DNA from: Carallia brachiata
Taxonomy: Eukaryota; Streptophyta; Magnoliopsida; Malpighiales; Rhizophoraceae
DNA length: 64,000 nt
Direction of reading: 5' to 3'
Assembly: GCA_021464245.1 (NCBI GenBank)
Contig: JADCRB010000016.1
Span: 5,945,250 to 6,009,249, forward strand
Shown here: positions 46,363-58,322 of the stretch, in pieces
How positions within the stretch are numbered: the stretch's first letter is position 1
Layout of the letters: each line of letters opens with the position of its first letter
Position numbers and translations under genes: made by a program
The notes under the pieces: generated by a model
Databases searched by the model: none
Told to the model about the DNA's origin: nothing
Seen by the model: only the letters and a program-made list of their open reading frames with translations

Positions 46363-47450
46363 GTGTGCCCACCCTATGACCTGAGCTCTTGGCCTCAGGT
46401 TCCGGCTTCCTTATTATGGCACCTTAGCAACGCTCCTTCTGTAAGGGAAGTATTTGAAGAACTCCATTCTATGAAGCCGCTAAAATTTCTGGGCCTAAAT
46501 GGTTTTCATATGCTTTTTTTCCAAAAATACTGGCATATCGTGGGAGGGGACGTTGTTACACTAGTACAAAAGTGTTTCTCTATTGGGCATCTACCAGATG
46601 GGCTAAATAAAACCTTCATAGCCCTTATTCCAAAGACAGAGTAGCCAAAGAAAATGACTCGATTCCACCCTATGTCGCTTTGCAATGTCTTATATAAACT
46701 AATTACTAAGGTGATAGTCCAGTACCTCAAACCTTTGATAAGTAGATGGATAAGTCCATGGCAGGCTTCCTTTATATTGGAAAGATCCACCCATGATAAT
46801 AACTTGCTTGCCCAAGAAGTAATGGCTTACCTACGACAAAAGAGGAAAGGAAAAAGAGGTCGTATGACAATCAAGATCGATCTGAAAAAAGCTTTTGATA
46901 GAGTTAATTGGAGTTTTCTCAAGGAAACTCTCATTTCTTTTAAGCTACCAACTTCACTGGTGTCTCTGATAAAGGCTTGGGTGTCCACAGCTTCAATGAT
47001 GGTCTTGTGGAATAGTGAAAAGACTAAGTATTTTGAACCCCAATGTGGTCTGAGGCAAGGTGATCCCACGTCACTATACCTATTTATGCTTTGTATTGAG
47101 CGTTTGTCACACGCTATACAGATAGAAGCTCATAATAAGTGGAAGCCTATTCGTGTGTCTTGGCAAGGTCCTTGAAGTACTCACATTTTCTTTGCTGATG
47201 ACCTTTTGTTATTTGGGTCTGCGACTATTTCCACGGCAAAAGCAATTGAACACTCATTATCTACTTTCTGTTTGTCATCTGAGCAAAGAATAAACAAAGA
47301 AAAATCCAAGATCCTTTATACTCTTAATACCTCACAAGCTGCCTGTTCTTCAATTTCTAGCATCTTGGGATTCTCATCAGTCACAGATCTTGGAAAATAT
47401 TTAGGTGTGCCAATTTCACTAGATCGTTAATCAAGGTCGTGTTATCAAGA
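46363..47450 (+). pseudogene. LINE 2 reverse transcriptase
   Basis: Frame 46363-46644 starts the RT (EELHSMKPLKFLGLNGFHMLFFQKYW, usual S-P-G-P-D-G). Frame 46654-47175 has FHPMSLCNVLYKLITKVI, IKIDLKKAFDRVNW with motif A, and CGLRQGDPTSLYLF (usual L-S-P-Y). The catalytic FADD box lies at about 47193-47204 in FFADDLLLFGSA, in the next frame (47206-47430 is its continuation). Motifs A and C are kept, but stops at 46642 and 47173 break the frame. Confidence 0.88.
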
Positions 47451-49305
47451 CCTTTCGGGGAAAATACACGCTAAACGAAGCGGTTGGAAGGCTAGTTCTC
47501 TTTCTCTTGTTGGCCGAGCTGTCTTGGTTCAATCAATGTCCCAAACACTACCTTATTATATCATGCATACTTATTATGTGCCTCGAGCTATCTGTGATGA
47601 AATTGGCCGATTAAATCGGTCTTTCCTCTGGGGTAATGATGTCACCCAACGCAAGATTAGTCTGGTTTCCTGGGACGATGTATGCCAGCCAAAGAAATTA
47701 GGTGACCTTGAATTGAGGAAAGCAAGGGACATGAATGTAGCTATCCTGTCCAAACTCAGCTGGGACATTCTGTCTAATGCAAACATACTGTGGATTAATG
47801 TTCTTAAGGCTAAATATTTTCCAACTGAGCCGTTTCTCCAATCATAGAGGTGAGAAAATTGCTCACCTGTATAGTCTGCTGTACTAAAAGGACGTGATTA
47901 TTCTGTAAAGGATTGTAGTGGTCATTAGGGGATGGCTCTACAATCTGGTTTTGGACAGATGTTTGGCTTTCGGACTTGCCTATCGTTGAGGTGGAGGTTG
48001 CCGCCCCTACCTCGTAAGAACTTAACTATGTTGTCTCAGAATATCTCAACGCTGATAGAACATGGAACTGGAATATGCTCAATGGTAAAATACCGGAGCA
48101 TGTGAAGTTAAAGCTGCGGGGCACCTTCATTAGCTGAATTGGAAATATGGCTGATAAGCAACTGTGGAAATATAATTCCAGCCGTTACACTGTGTCCTCC
48201 GCTTATGAGTTACTGTGTGACACTGATTCTAACGATGGTAGACATTGGTTGTGGATTTGGGCAACCAGAGTTCCACTTTACATCAAAAGTTTCTTGTGGC
48301 TTATGTGGCGACAACGCCTATTAATGCGTGCATATCGGTTCCATTGTCAGCTGGCTGATTGTGGGAGTTGTGAGAGGTGTGGACACTCTTGGGAAGATGT
48401 TGTTCATGTCCTTTTTCTATGACCTTTTGCACAAGATATTTGGAAGCACATTTAGCAGCAAATCGGCATCCAAATTGACATTAGCATGGGCTTCCAGCAT
48501 TTAATTAAATTGTATATTCTGGAAAAGAAAATAAGTGCATGGGGCTGTCCCGTGCACACTATGTTCTTGGTAACCCTCTGGCACCTTTGGTTTGCGCAAA
48601 ACAAATATATATTTGATAATGAGCTTTCCTTTCCAGCTAGTCTACTTGGAATGATACAAAGAAAGATGATGGAGATCTATGTTTGTATTGGCAACGGTAG
48701 CACCACTTCCCTTACATAAAAAAATAGCAGTGCTAGCAACCTGATTTGCTCGACATTGCCGCTAGAGGGTACTACCAATATTAATGTGGATGGAGCCGCA
48801 AAGGGTGCCTCGAGGTTAGCTGGATTTGGAGGGGTGGCTCGATCAAATAAAGGCAGGTGGCTGTCTGGATTTTCAAGTTTCTGTATGGCCACACAGCAGA
48901 GTTATATGCTATCTACATTGCTCTCCAAACTGCTTAGGATAAGGGACTTAGAGCTATTAGAGTGGAAACTAATTCATTGCTACCCCTTTAGAAACTCACC
49001 AAACCGAATTGGGAGCATTATTACTACTAATCAATAATCAGTGATTGTCTACAAACCCTTCGTCGATCTTGGCATTGTGAACTAAAGCACACCCTTCGCA
49101 AAAGAAAATATTGTGCTTACTTTATGACAAATTTGGGTTGTACTGAGCATAACCCCCTCACTCTCTAGGATTTGCTGCCCGCGAAATTGTGGCCTCTGCT
49201 GCAAGCTGACACATTTGGTGTGAGTTGCCTTCGTGGTGGTTAGGCTCTACTTCTCGTACTATGTTTCTTAATTCTTTTTCACCAGCATCAAACAAAAAAA
49301 AAAAA
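47451..49305 (+). pseudogene. LINE 2 RT thumb, zinc-binding domain, RNase H and poly(A) end
   Basis: 47524-47847: thumb-like region (QSMSQTLPYYIMHTYYVP, NRSFLWGND, LGDLELRKARDMNVAIL). 48147-48422: zf-RVT domain (VPLYIKSFLWLMWRQRL, CGSCERCGHSWEDVVHVLF). From 48756: RNase H (TTNINVDGAAKGASRLAGFGGVARSNKGRW), which then loses its frame. The element ends in an A-run at 49294-49305. Several stops. The similar RNase H tail at 36500 indicates a related family. Confidence 0.85.
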
Positions 49306-49553
49306 GAGAATACAACTATGAAAAAGTATCAAAAAAAAAACCCAGCCTCGTATTACCAAAAGAAAATAAATGCAATAGTTTGAGCCTATACCTAAGGAGA
49401 GAGAAAGAGCCAAATATCAAAAACTAGGATTAGCCCAGACATTGTGCAGGTTGAATATATTTTTTAATTTTAATTGAAATAATATTATTTTTAGAATTTA
49501 ATTTTTTAGCCTTTTGGAATTAATCTTTAGACATAGTAGTTTAATTTCTCAGT
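49306..49553. other. Short AT-rich spacer before the Athila LTR
   Basis: AT-rich, no motif. The five bases before the LTR are TCAGT; no matching 3' duplication is within the window. Confidence 0.4.
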
Positions 49554-50964
49554 TGATAAGTTCAATATTTACATAAATTTTATATATATTTGTTGTTTAA
49601 CTATATACATATTGTGAATTTTGGCAAATTTTACTTCGGTTACTTATTTTATATTTTGTAGGAAAAATAGACGTAATCGAAGTAGTTGAAGCATATCAAA
49701 AAGACCTATCAGGTGTTGAAAGAGTGGAAACGAGCCAATAACCAAAAGAACCAAACCAAAATTTGGTTGGAAAGCTAATTTGTGTCCAGTTTGGGTAGAA
49801 TTTCACAACTTTGCGCATTGCTCAGTATTTTGGTTATAACTTCCTCTACACAGGTTGGAATTGGATGATTATTAAACCAAATTGAAGCTAAGAGATAGAG
49901 CTACAACTTTTCCATTTTGACTGACTTCTGATTTTGCCTAGAAGGGTCAAAATTTGGATCCAAAGATACATTGTCAAAACTGTCCAGAAATTTTATAAAT
50001 CTTTTTCCGACTCGAATTTGAATACTTTAAAGCTTACACTTTTATTATTTGGGGAAACTATATACACTGAAGTTACATAATATTGAGGGGACTTTTGGAG
50101 GCTATTTTGAAAAACACAAGACAGAGAGAGAGCGAAGAGGAAAATAATACAAAGGAGGACCTTGAAGACGTCGGACACGAGTTTTCCAATTCTCTTCCTT
50201 TACTTTCTTTCTCTTTTGAACTCTTTCATGTTGATTGTTAGTTATCTTTTACTTTTTAGCATGAGTAGCTAGAACCCTAAATTAGGGCGAAAGGGATATA
50301 CTCTAATTTAGAGTTTGATTATATATTTTTTTGGATATTTTATAATTCTTTTAATTATATTGCGATTTCATATTGAGAATTAGATATGATTTATCTATTT
50401 TGTTGCTAATCGTACTTTTGTTCTTGATCGACATGAAATTAGTCATAGTATTTGTGTTAAGATCGACAGATAAGACATGAGTCACGCATAAAAATAGATA
50501 AACATATGAACTTTGAGTCAGATATGAAAGAGTTTATATGATGTCATTAAAAATTTTCTGTTCTTAATTAATTGAATCTACTTTGTGTGAGTTCGAAAGA
50601 AGACCACAATTAGAATGAATATGGTTATGGTAGCTTGACAAAGAATACAAACTAAATAAGAAGGATTGACATTCAAATTTCTTGTCCACAAAAAAAATTT
50701 CATATAGTTCAATCCCTTCTAGGTGAGAACCCATAGCCCTAATACTTTTATTTTCGAGTCGTCTCCAAAGTGCCATTAGTTTCGTTTAATTAATTTAATT
50801 TGCTTAATTTAATAGTTTTTTTTTTAATTTCCACAACATCAACTTCCTTTTCAAATAGCACAAATTATAATTGATCTTTTGTTCCCTTGGGTTCGACATT
50901 TTGAGTATTCACCAGGTTTTATTACTATGATCGGTCCTGTTCACTTGCAGTATTTTATCAATCA
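49554..50964 (+). repeat. Athila A 5' LTR, about 1.4 kb
   Basis: Starts TGATAAGTTCAATA and ends ATCAATCA just before the primer site. It matches the reverse complement of 59911-61362 along its length, for example around GGTGTTGAAAGAGTGGAAAC (49713), with frequent differences. A TATA-like TATATACACTG lies near 50058, and a GA-rich stretch (50120) may mark the transcribed start of the LTR. Confidence 0.8.
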
Positions 50965-50969
50965 AGTTT

Positions 50970-50987
50970 TGGCGTCGTTGCCAGGGA
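50970..50987 (+). other. tRNA-Asp-type primer binding site of Athila A
   Basis: TGGCGTCGTTGCCAGGGA, five bases after the LTR. It differs at two positions from the Athila/gypsy site TGGCGCCGTTGCCGGGGA; both changes are transitions. Confidence 0.85.
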
Positions 50988-51199
50988 TTAGAGTGTTAAT
51001 TGTGATTTTTTTTATTTCTGATTGTTTATTTGTTCTTAGTTAGCTTAGTTTTAATTTTATTTATTTAGTTTTTGTTTCTACTTAATTATTTCCTTATATA
51101 TTTTCGCGATTGCAGATAGTTTATACAATTGAGAACATCTAAGAGCAATAATCACCTTCTCTTGAACCTTGAGATCAAAAGGTTTTGTCGACAGAACTG

Positions 51200-52668
51200 G
51201 GCATTAAACGTGCAAAGATGGCTAAAAAAGTAACGCAGGTGACCAAGTTATACAAGAGCAAGTACTCAACAATGAACAGGAGGCAAGAAAGTAAGCTAGA
51301 ATTAGCATGAAGGACATCCAAAGGCCTGTGATTGGTCTTTGACTATCCTGCATCTGGCTGAGTACAGCGACTCGTAACCACGAGCTCAGGACTATGTTCC
51401 ATAATATGCTATCATCATTTTATGGTCTACTGAGTAAAAAGACATTTACTTTTCTTCAGAACTTCTATAGCACTATTGAGACTTTTTCTCTAAGGAGGTG
51501 TTCAGCAGATGAATTAAGGATGAGATGTTTCTCTTACACCCTCAAGGATAAGGCAAGGACTTGGCTGATCAACCTACCAAAGGAAGCACTTAATACTTGG
51601 GAGCAAATTTATGATAAATTTATGCTGAAGTTTTACTCCTCGTTAAAGACTGTAGAGCTCCAAAACAAAATTTTTTTCTTTTTCACAAATGGATGTTGAG
51701 CCCTTTCATGAGGCGTGGGAGAGATTCAAAATGCTTCTAGTATAGTGCCCACACCACCAATTCTCCAAGCCTCTTCAGATGCAGTTCTTTTACGATTGTC
51801 TCATCACTAACTCTCAGATGTTGGTAGATTCAGCAGCTGGAGGGTATGTGGGTAACAAGTCAGCAGACAAGCTTTATAAGATATATGAGCTACTAGCTGA
51901 TAACTCCCAACAGAAAGTTGTCTGAGGGCGTAGAACTAGAATTTATTAGCTAACTTCACAAGTAGATGTGGTACCAAAAATCGATGATTTGGCACGAAAA
52001 ATAAAGTTACTTGTGAGTAGAGACTCAATACAAAGGAAACAATGCTCATACCGTGGACAATTTGGACACAATGAAACTGCTTGCATGAGTATTGACTCTA
52101 GAAATTCCTTTAAAGATGTCAATTATGCTGAGCTTATGTATAAAACAAGTAGAGGAATGATTCATATTCTAGTACATATAACTCGGGATAGTGCAACCAT
52201 CCAAATTTTGGGTAGAAAGAGCAAGGCAATGCAAGGCTACTAGTACTACCAGGGTTTCAGTGGTAGAGATTCCAATTTCATGGTCAACTATCTTACCCCC
52301 AAGAGAAGAAGCTACAGATAGAAAACATGTTCATGCAGTACATGTCAAAGATGGATGAGAGGATGTCACAGCAAGATGCTAAGATGAAGAACTTGACAAT
52401 TGACCAAGTTGCATCCACCCATCAAGCTTTCATCCATACTTTGGAGGTGCAGATGGGTCAGCTAACAAAAGCAGTTTCAAGTGGGAATCAAGGTCAGCTC
52501 CCTAGTAACACTGAGGTGAACCCAAAAGAGAATGTCTTGGCTATTACCTTGAGAAGTGGGAAGGTGATAGGCAATTCCATTAATGCTCAGCAAAAACAAA
52601 AATCCACTGAGAGAGGTCACAAAGAAGAGGAATATGTGGTTGAAAAAGTTGATGATGATGGAAAATGA
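51200..52668 (+). pseudogene. Athila A Gag
   Basis: Frame 51394-51699 is the retrotransposon Gag core (FSYTLKDKARTWLINLP, WEQIYDKFMLKF). After a frameshift the text continues MDVEPFHEAWERFK and GGYVGNKSADKLYKIYELLADNSQQ, typical of Athila Gag. The zinc knuckle in frame 51968-52243 reads CSYRGQFGHNETAC, with Arg in place of the second Cys. Frame 52327-52668 continues with MDERMSQQDAKM and LEVQMGQL. Stops at about 51699, 51925 and 52241 break it. Confidence 0.85.
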
Positions 52669-52717
52669 GGGCAGGATAGTAATGAAGAGGTAGTTCCAAC
52701 CATTCCTCCCCCACAAG

Positions 52718-53465
52718 TCAAACCATATGTCCCGCCAATTCCATTCCCCTCCCCAATAGGCTGAAGAAGAGGCATGATAACAAGAATTTTCTCAAATTCT
52801 TGGACATGTTTAAGAAGATCCACATCAACATTCCTTTTGTAGAAGAAATTGTACAGATGCCTTCACATGCAAGGTTCTTGAAAGAGATTATATCAAACAA
52901 GAGAAGACTCGAGGAGAATGCCACAATTTCCATAACTAAGGAACATACTGTTATTTTTCAGAATAAGTTGCCTCCAAAGTTAAAGGATCCAGCGAGTTTT
53001 ACTATCCCTTGCACCATTGGTAGCTTAGGCATTGAATGTTATTTGTGTGATCTAAGTGCGAGCATTAATTTAATGTCTTTATCTCTTCTCAGGAGGCTTG
53101 AGATAGGAGAATTGGAACGGACATCAGTGTCTTTTACAGCTAGCTAACCGGTTTATCAAGTATCCCTATGGAAAGATAGAGGATGTGCTGACTAAAGTGA
53201 GAAAGTTTTACTTACTGATTTTTTAGTACTAGAGATGGAGGAAGATGTTGACATCCCAATAATCCTAGGAAGGCCGTTCCTAACAACTGGTGGAGCTATT
53301 ATTGATGTCAAGCAAGGGAAACTTACACTGCATGTGGACAATGAGAAGCAAGAGTTTAATGTCTTCAAAGCCATAAAATACCCTCAACATGGATTGGATC
53401 ATATTGAAGACATAACTTACAAAGTAAAGAACTTCAAAAAAGCACTTGAGGTATGTCTTACCTAG
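52718..53465 (+). pseudogene. Athila A protease region
   Basis: Frame 52800-53147 leads into the retropepsin site: SFTIPCTIGSLGIECYLCDL followed by SASINLMSLSLLRRL (family D-L-G-A-S; here Gly is Ser). After a stop and frameshift near 53145, frame 53235-53465 continues VDIPIILGRPFLTTGGAIIDV, the conserved flap-side motif of plant gypsy proteases. The active-site change and the frameshift make it non-functional. Confidence 0.85.
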
Positions 53466-53510
53466 AGCATTGCTAAGGAGAATGAGGATCCAGATAGTAT
53501 TGAATGTGTC

Positions 53511-54460
53511 ATGCATTTGGAAGGCGATGGAGTTTTACCAATGAGTGCAAGACCAATATTTGAAGAGTTGGGAGAGGACAAGCTCAGGCCATTATCATCG
53601 GTTGTGAAACTGCCCCAACTTGAGTTAAAGGAGGTGCTTAGTCACCTACGGTATGCATTTTTTGGAGACTCATGTACTATGCCTGTAATTATTTCAGCTA
53701 CTTTGAGCAAAATAGAGGAAAAAAGGTTATTACGGGTGCTGAGGGAGCATAAGATGGCTTTGGCATGGACTATTGCTGACATCAACGGCACTAGTCCCTC
53801 TTTTTGTACACATAAGATCTTGATGGAGGAAAATCATAGGCCATATGTATAGCATCAAAGGCGACTTAACCCACATATAAAAGAAGTTGTTCGAGCTGAG
53901 GTTCTGAAACTATTAGATGTAGGGATCATTTATCCAATCTCAAATAGTTTGTGGGTGAGTCCAATGCAGGTAGTCCCAAAGAAATGAGGCATGACAGTTG
54001 TGAAGAATGATAAGGTGAGCTAATTTCTACAAGAACTGTCACCAAGTGGAGAGTTTGCATAGATTATAGAAAGCTAAATGCAGCCACTTGGATGGATCAT
54101 TTTCCTTTACCCTTTATTGACCAGATGTTGGAGAGATTGGCAAGTTATTTTTACTATTGCTTTCTTGATGCGTATTCTAGCTATAATTAGATCCCTATTG
54201 CACTAGAGGACCAAGAAAAGACAATATTCACCTGTCCTTATGGTACCTTTGTATACAAGCAAATGCCCTTTGAGCTTTGCAATGCGCCAGCTACTTTTCA
54301 AAGTGCATGATGGTAATCTTTTCTGACATAGTGGAGAGTATTATTGAAGTGTTCATGGATGACTTCTCTGTTTCTGGGGTTTCTTTCAAGGCATGTTTTA
54401 AGAATTTGGCACGAGTTCTACAGTAGTGTGAGGAGACTAACCTAATATTAAATTGGGAAA
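53511..54460 (+). pseudogene. Athila A reverse transcriptase
   Basis: Frame 53511-53852 is the lead-in to RT (LRVLREHKMALAWTIADING). From 53853, after a stop, RRLNPHIKEVVRAEVLKLLD and, from 54040, WRVCIDYRKLNAAT follow. Then come the motif A region (YYCFLDAYSSYN) and the catalytic box FMDDFSVSG at 54352-54378 (family F/YMDD). Stops lie at about 53850, 53985, 54189 and 54425. Confidence 0.85.
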
Positions 54461-55148
54461 AATGTCACTTAATGGTTCAGGAGGGTATTGTCCTAGGCAT
54501 CGAATCTTTAAGAAGGGTATAAAGGTGGACAGAGCAAAGATTGAATTTATTGAAAGATTACCCCCACCAAGTTCAATTTGGGCTGTGCAAAATTTTCTTG
54601 GATATGCAGGCTTCTACCGAAGGTTTATTAAAGATTTCTCAAAGATTACTAAGCCACTCTATGCACTTCTAGTCAAGGATGCTCCCTTTAATTTTGATAA
54701 TGAATGTTTAAAGGCATTTAATCGTTTGAAGAAGGAGCTGACATCGGCACCTATTATGACAGCACCAGCTTGGAATTTACCTTTTGAACTGATGTGTGAT
54801 GCTAGTGACTATGTAGTTGGAGCTATCTTGGTACAACACAGAAAGAATCGTTACATGTGATATACTATGCTAGCAAGATACTTATTGAGACTCGGATGAA
54901 TTATGCAACAACAAAGAAGGAGCTGTTGGCAATAGTTTATGCCTTTGAGAAATTTCGCGCCAATCTTGTTGGTTCGAAGGCTATTGTGTATGCAGATCTC
55001 TTAACCATCAAGTACTTCATATCGAAGAAAAATTCAAAACCTAAGCTAATCAGATGGATCTTATTACTTTAGGAGTTTGACTTGGAGATCTGAGATAAGA
55101 AGGGTGCAAAAAAATTAGTAGCAAACCATCTTTCAAGACTAGAGCAGG
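54461..55148 (+). pseudogene. Athila A RNase H
   Basis: Frame 54453-54860 starts with HRIFKKGIKVDRAKIEFIERL, then the connection FLGYAGFYRRFIKDFSKITKPL and the RNase H start [16 protein letters not shown] (first catalytic Asp). Frame 54857-55072 continues [28 protein letters not shown] and stops at 55070, where a Trp or Gln codon is expected before EFDLEI. Confidence 0.85.
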
Positions 55149-56330
55149 ATGAGCAACAAGAGAAAATGCCCATTGATGATTGTTTTCCAGATGAGTTTTT
55201 GTGGCTTGTGCAGAGCAAAGATCCCTAGTATGCAGATTATGTTAATTTCTTGGCCAATAACATTGTTCCTCCAAATTTATCGCATCATTAGAGGAAGAAA
55301 TTTCTCTCATATGTCAAATATTTTATTTGGGAAAAGTTGTTGCTTTTTAAGAATTGTACATATGAAATTATACAAAGACGTGTACCAGAGGAGGAGGTGG
55401 AGGCCATTCTAACTCATTGTCATACATTACCCTGTGAAGGTCATTTTGGGGCTGAAAAGACAGTAGCTAAAGTGCTTCAATTTGGATTCTATTGGCCTCC
55501 ACTTTTTTAAGGATGTTAGGAGTTTTGTGATGGCTTATGACAGGTGCCAACGGACTGGTAATATTGGTAAGCGTCAAGAGATGTCTCAAATAGGTATTCA
55601 AGAAGTTGAGCTATCTAACGTATGGAGGCTGGACTTCATGGGACCGTTTCCACCATCTTATGGTAATCTCTATATTCTAGTAGCTGTGGATTATGTGTCG
55701 ATGTGAGTTGAAGCTGTAGCATTACCCAACAACACTTCTAAAATGGTTGTGAAGTTTGTAAAGAAACACATCTTCATATGCTTTGGGGTGCCAAGGGTAA
55801 TCATAAGTGACAATGGAGTCCACTTTAAAAATAAAGACTTCGAGGTTCTTTTGAGCAAGTATGGGTGTTAATGCAAAACTACCACTCCCTATCATCCACA
55901 AACGAGTAGCCAAATAGAAATTTCCAATAGAGAGATCAAGTCAATTCTAGAGAAAATGGTCAACTCTTTGAGGAAGGATGGGGCTATCAAGTTAGATCAT
56001 GGCTTGTGGGCCTATCGAACAGCTTACAAGACACCACTGGGAATGTTCCCGTATCAGTTAGTCTTTGGCAAGTCTTGTCATTTACCTGTGAAGCTGGAGC
56101 ATTGTGTTTATTGGGTTGTGAAGACACTAAATTATGACTTCAAGTCGACTTGTGAAAGTAGACTTCTTCAACTTATTAAGCTTGAAGAGATCCACAGGGA
56201 CTCATATGAGAATGCTCAGATTTATAAGGAGCGAACCAAGGCTTGGCATAACAAGCATATACAACGAAGGGAGTTCAAAGAAGGACAGAAAGTGTTGTTA
56301 TTCAACTATAGGCTTTGACTTTTCCTTAGT
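55149..56330 (+). pseudogene. Athila A integrase
   Basis: The zinc-binding region spans 55410-55560 (LTHCHTLPCEGHFGAEKTVAKVL, ending CQRTGN). The core has WRLDFMGPFPPSYGN (Asp 1, about 55629), VIISDNGVHF (Asp 2, about 55806) and the catalytic Glu in [13 protein letters not shown] (about 55925). Frame 55956-56318 is the end of the core and the C-terminal part ([37 protein letters not shown]). Stops interrupt near 55508, 55707 and 55870. Confidence 0.88.
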
Positions 56331-56814
56331 AAATTGAAGTCTAAATGGTTAGGTCCTTTTAAGGCGACTAAGATATTTCCTTATGGAGTAGTTGAGATTC
56401 GAGGAGAGGATCAGAAAAAGTTCACTGTCAACAGGTAACAGCTAAAGCTATACTTTGTACATGATGGAGTGGCGGAAGTCCATTCCATTATTTGACTTGA
56501 TTAATTTAAAGTAGCTCCATCTAGCTATAGACATTAAATATAGAGATTGTAGGGAGGCAACCCAATGTTTATAATATATTGATTGATAAGTTTAATTTAG
56601 TTTGTTTCCTTTTTTTTCTGTGTAGGAACTTTAAGAAGGAAAAGCATGTTCATCGCAAAACAATGGATAATGAGCAGCTTGATTTAGGGAATAATTCTTA
56701 CCCTTATCTTTGGCACTATTGTTTGATACATTGATATTGTTTATCTTAAGTGTAGAGGTGCGCATGAGTAGAAAATGAATCCTCTTGATGAGTATATATG
56801 TGTTGACGGGAATG

Positions 56815-56849
<35 letters not shown>

Positions 56850-57180
56850 TCAAAGGGGATCTGTGGTAGAAGCATAAGGTCCCAGGCCGAAGGATAAATC
56901 TAATCTTAGAAAGCAGATAAATCTAATCCTAAAAAAATCTAAGTCATTGAAAAAAAAATAAAATAAAAACATGCAAGCAATAAAAAAAAAAAAAAACTAG
57001 ACGCAAGGAGTTGGGGAAAATCAACAAGGAGGTGGGTGAGCAGTGAGAACATTCATAAGCTGACAAAACTGGTACTTCTGAGTCTCCAAAATCTAGTGCA
57101 ATAATTGTCCTTGCTCCTCCACCTTGCGCTCAAGAGTGTCGAAGCGCTGATTCAGATGAAGCAAAAAGAATGACATAAAT
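56331..57180 (+). other. Athila A region after pol, with an inverted copy of its 3' spacer
   Basis: Contains GGGAGGCAACCCAATG (56551-56566), a string often seen just after Athila pol, then a TA microsatellite. The stretch of about 56890-57150 is the reverse complement, imperfect, of about 59360-59620, and is alike in direct orientation to about 62680-62900. No protein is readable here. Confidence 0.6.
56817..56846. repeat. (TA)15 microsatellite
   Basis: Fifteen uninterrupted TA units in the region after Athila pol. Confidence 0.95.
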
Positions 57181-57204
57181 TAGGGACCGACCAGGTCTGG
57201 TCAT

Positions 57205-57225
57205 GGACCGGACCTGGTCCGGTCC
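57205..57225. repeat. GGACC-rich perfect hairpin
   Basis: Arms GGACCGGACC and GGTCCGGTCC separated by one T, fully complementary. Related GACC and GGTC motifs continue on both sides (57183-57280). It lies between the inverted spacer copy and the region leading to the 3' ORF. Confidence 0.85.
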
Positions 57226-58322
57226 CATTCTGCCTTCAAAAGACCATAGAACCGGACCAGCTCTATGTCCGAACCAGGTCTGATACTATGCTGTCTAGAA
57301 TATTAAGAAAAAAAAAACATATAAGGGTTTTAAACTCAATGAGCATCCATCACCTCTCTATCTTCTTCTACTCAAATCCTTTGATACCTAAACTCCAAAC
57401 CCATTCATGCTCCCTCTACTCAAATCTTAACTTTCTCTCCCCAATCTCTTCTCCTATTTTCCCATACACAACACCATCACATCCATTACCCTTCAAATTC
57501 TCCCAACTTCACCCATCCTTCTCATAAGGCTTTCTAGTTTTTTAATCAATCTTTTGGGTTCTCTTCTTATTGGAGAGGGTTCTCCCTCGGTTTTAAGGTT
57601 TGTGCTTACTACCCATGTCCTTTGGTGAAGGAAACTAGGATGAAGTTCTTCTTTTGTGCTTATATTTCAATTGATAGTTTGATTTCTTTTTCTTACTCCA
57701 TGGGTATTTGAATTTGACGCTTGAAGGTTGATTATTTTGCTACAATTCTTTATGGGTGTTCTTAATTCTTGTCTTTTTATGCTAGAGTGATGCTCAAGTT
57801 TGAATTTGATGATTGGGTCTTGTTTAATTGGTTCCCATGTCCTTTGATAAAGGAAACTAGGATGAAGTTCTTCTTTTGTACTTATCTTTCAATTGATAGT
57901 TTGATTTCTTTTTCTTACTCCATGGGTATTTGAATTTGACGCTTGAAGGTTGATTATTTTGCTACAATTCTTTATGGGTGTTGTTAATTCTTGTCCATTT
58001 ATGCTAGAGTGATGCTCAATTTTCAAATTGATGATTGGGTCTTGTTTAATTGGTTCAAATTTTTGGGATTGTGAACTCTAATGGGTATATTGGTTTAGTT
58101 TTGTTTTTAAATTGTTGGGTATTAATGCATTATGAACCTTTCTTCCATTGCGAGCAATATTGGGTTTGTTGGGTAATTACTACTTATGGCATTGGTGTTG
58201 GGTAATTTTACATTTATTGGAGGTTTATAGAATCAAGGATTGGTCATTATTGCTATCTTGGAATTTAGTTGGGTTGATTGTTACTTGAATCTCTTCTTGT
58301 AAGGTTAGAGACATTTGTCACT
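57226..58322 (+). other. Leader of the Athila A 3' ORF
   Basis: No gene. 57310-57540 is rich in C and T with short frames and no motif. It is followed by a 222-bp tandem duplication and T-rich text to the ORF start at 58323. It could be an intron-like or leader region for expression of the 3' ORF, but nothing proves this. Confidence 0.4.
57612..58055 (+). repeat. Tandem duplication, 222-bp unit, two copies
   Basis: Copy 1 (57612-57833) and copy 2 (57834-58055) both run from CCCATGTCCTTTG to TTTAATTGGTT with only a few differences, such as GGTGAAGG against GATAAAGG. Confidence 0.92.
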
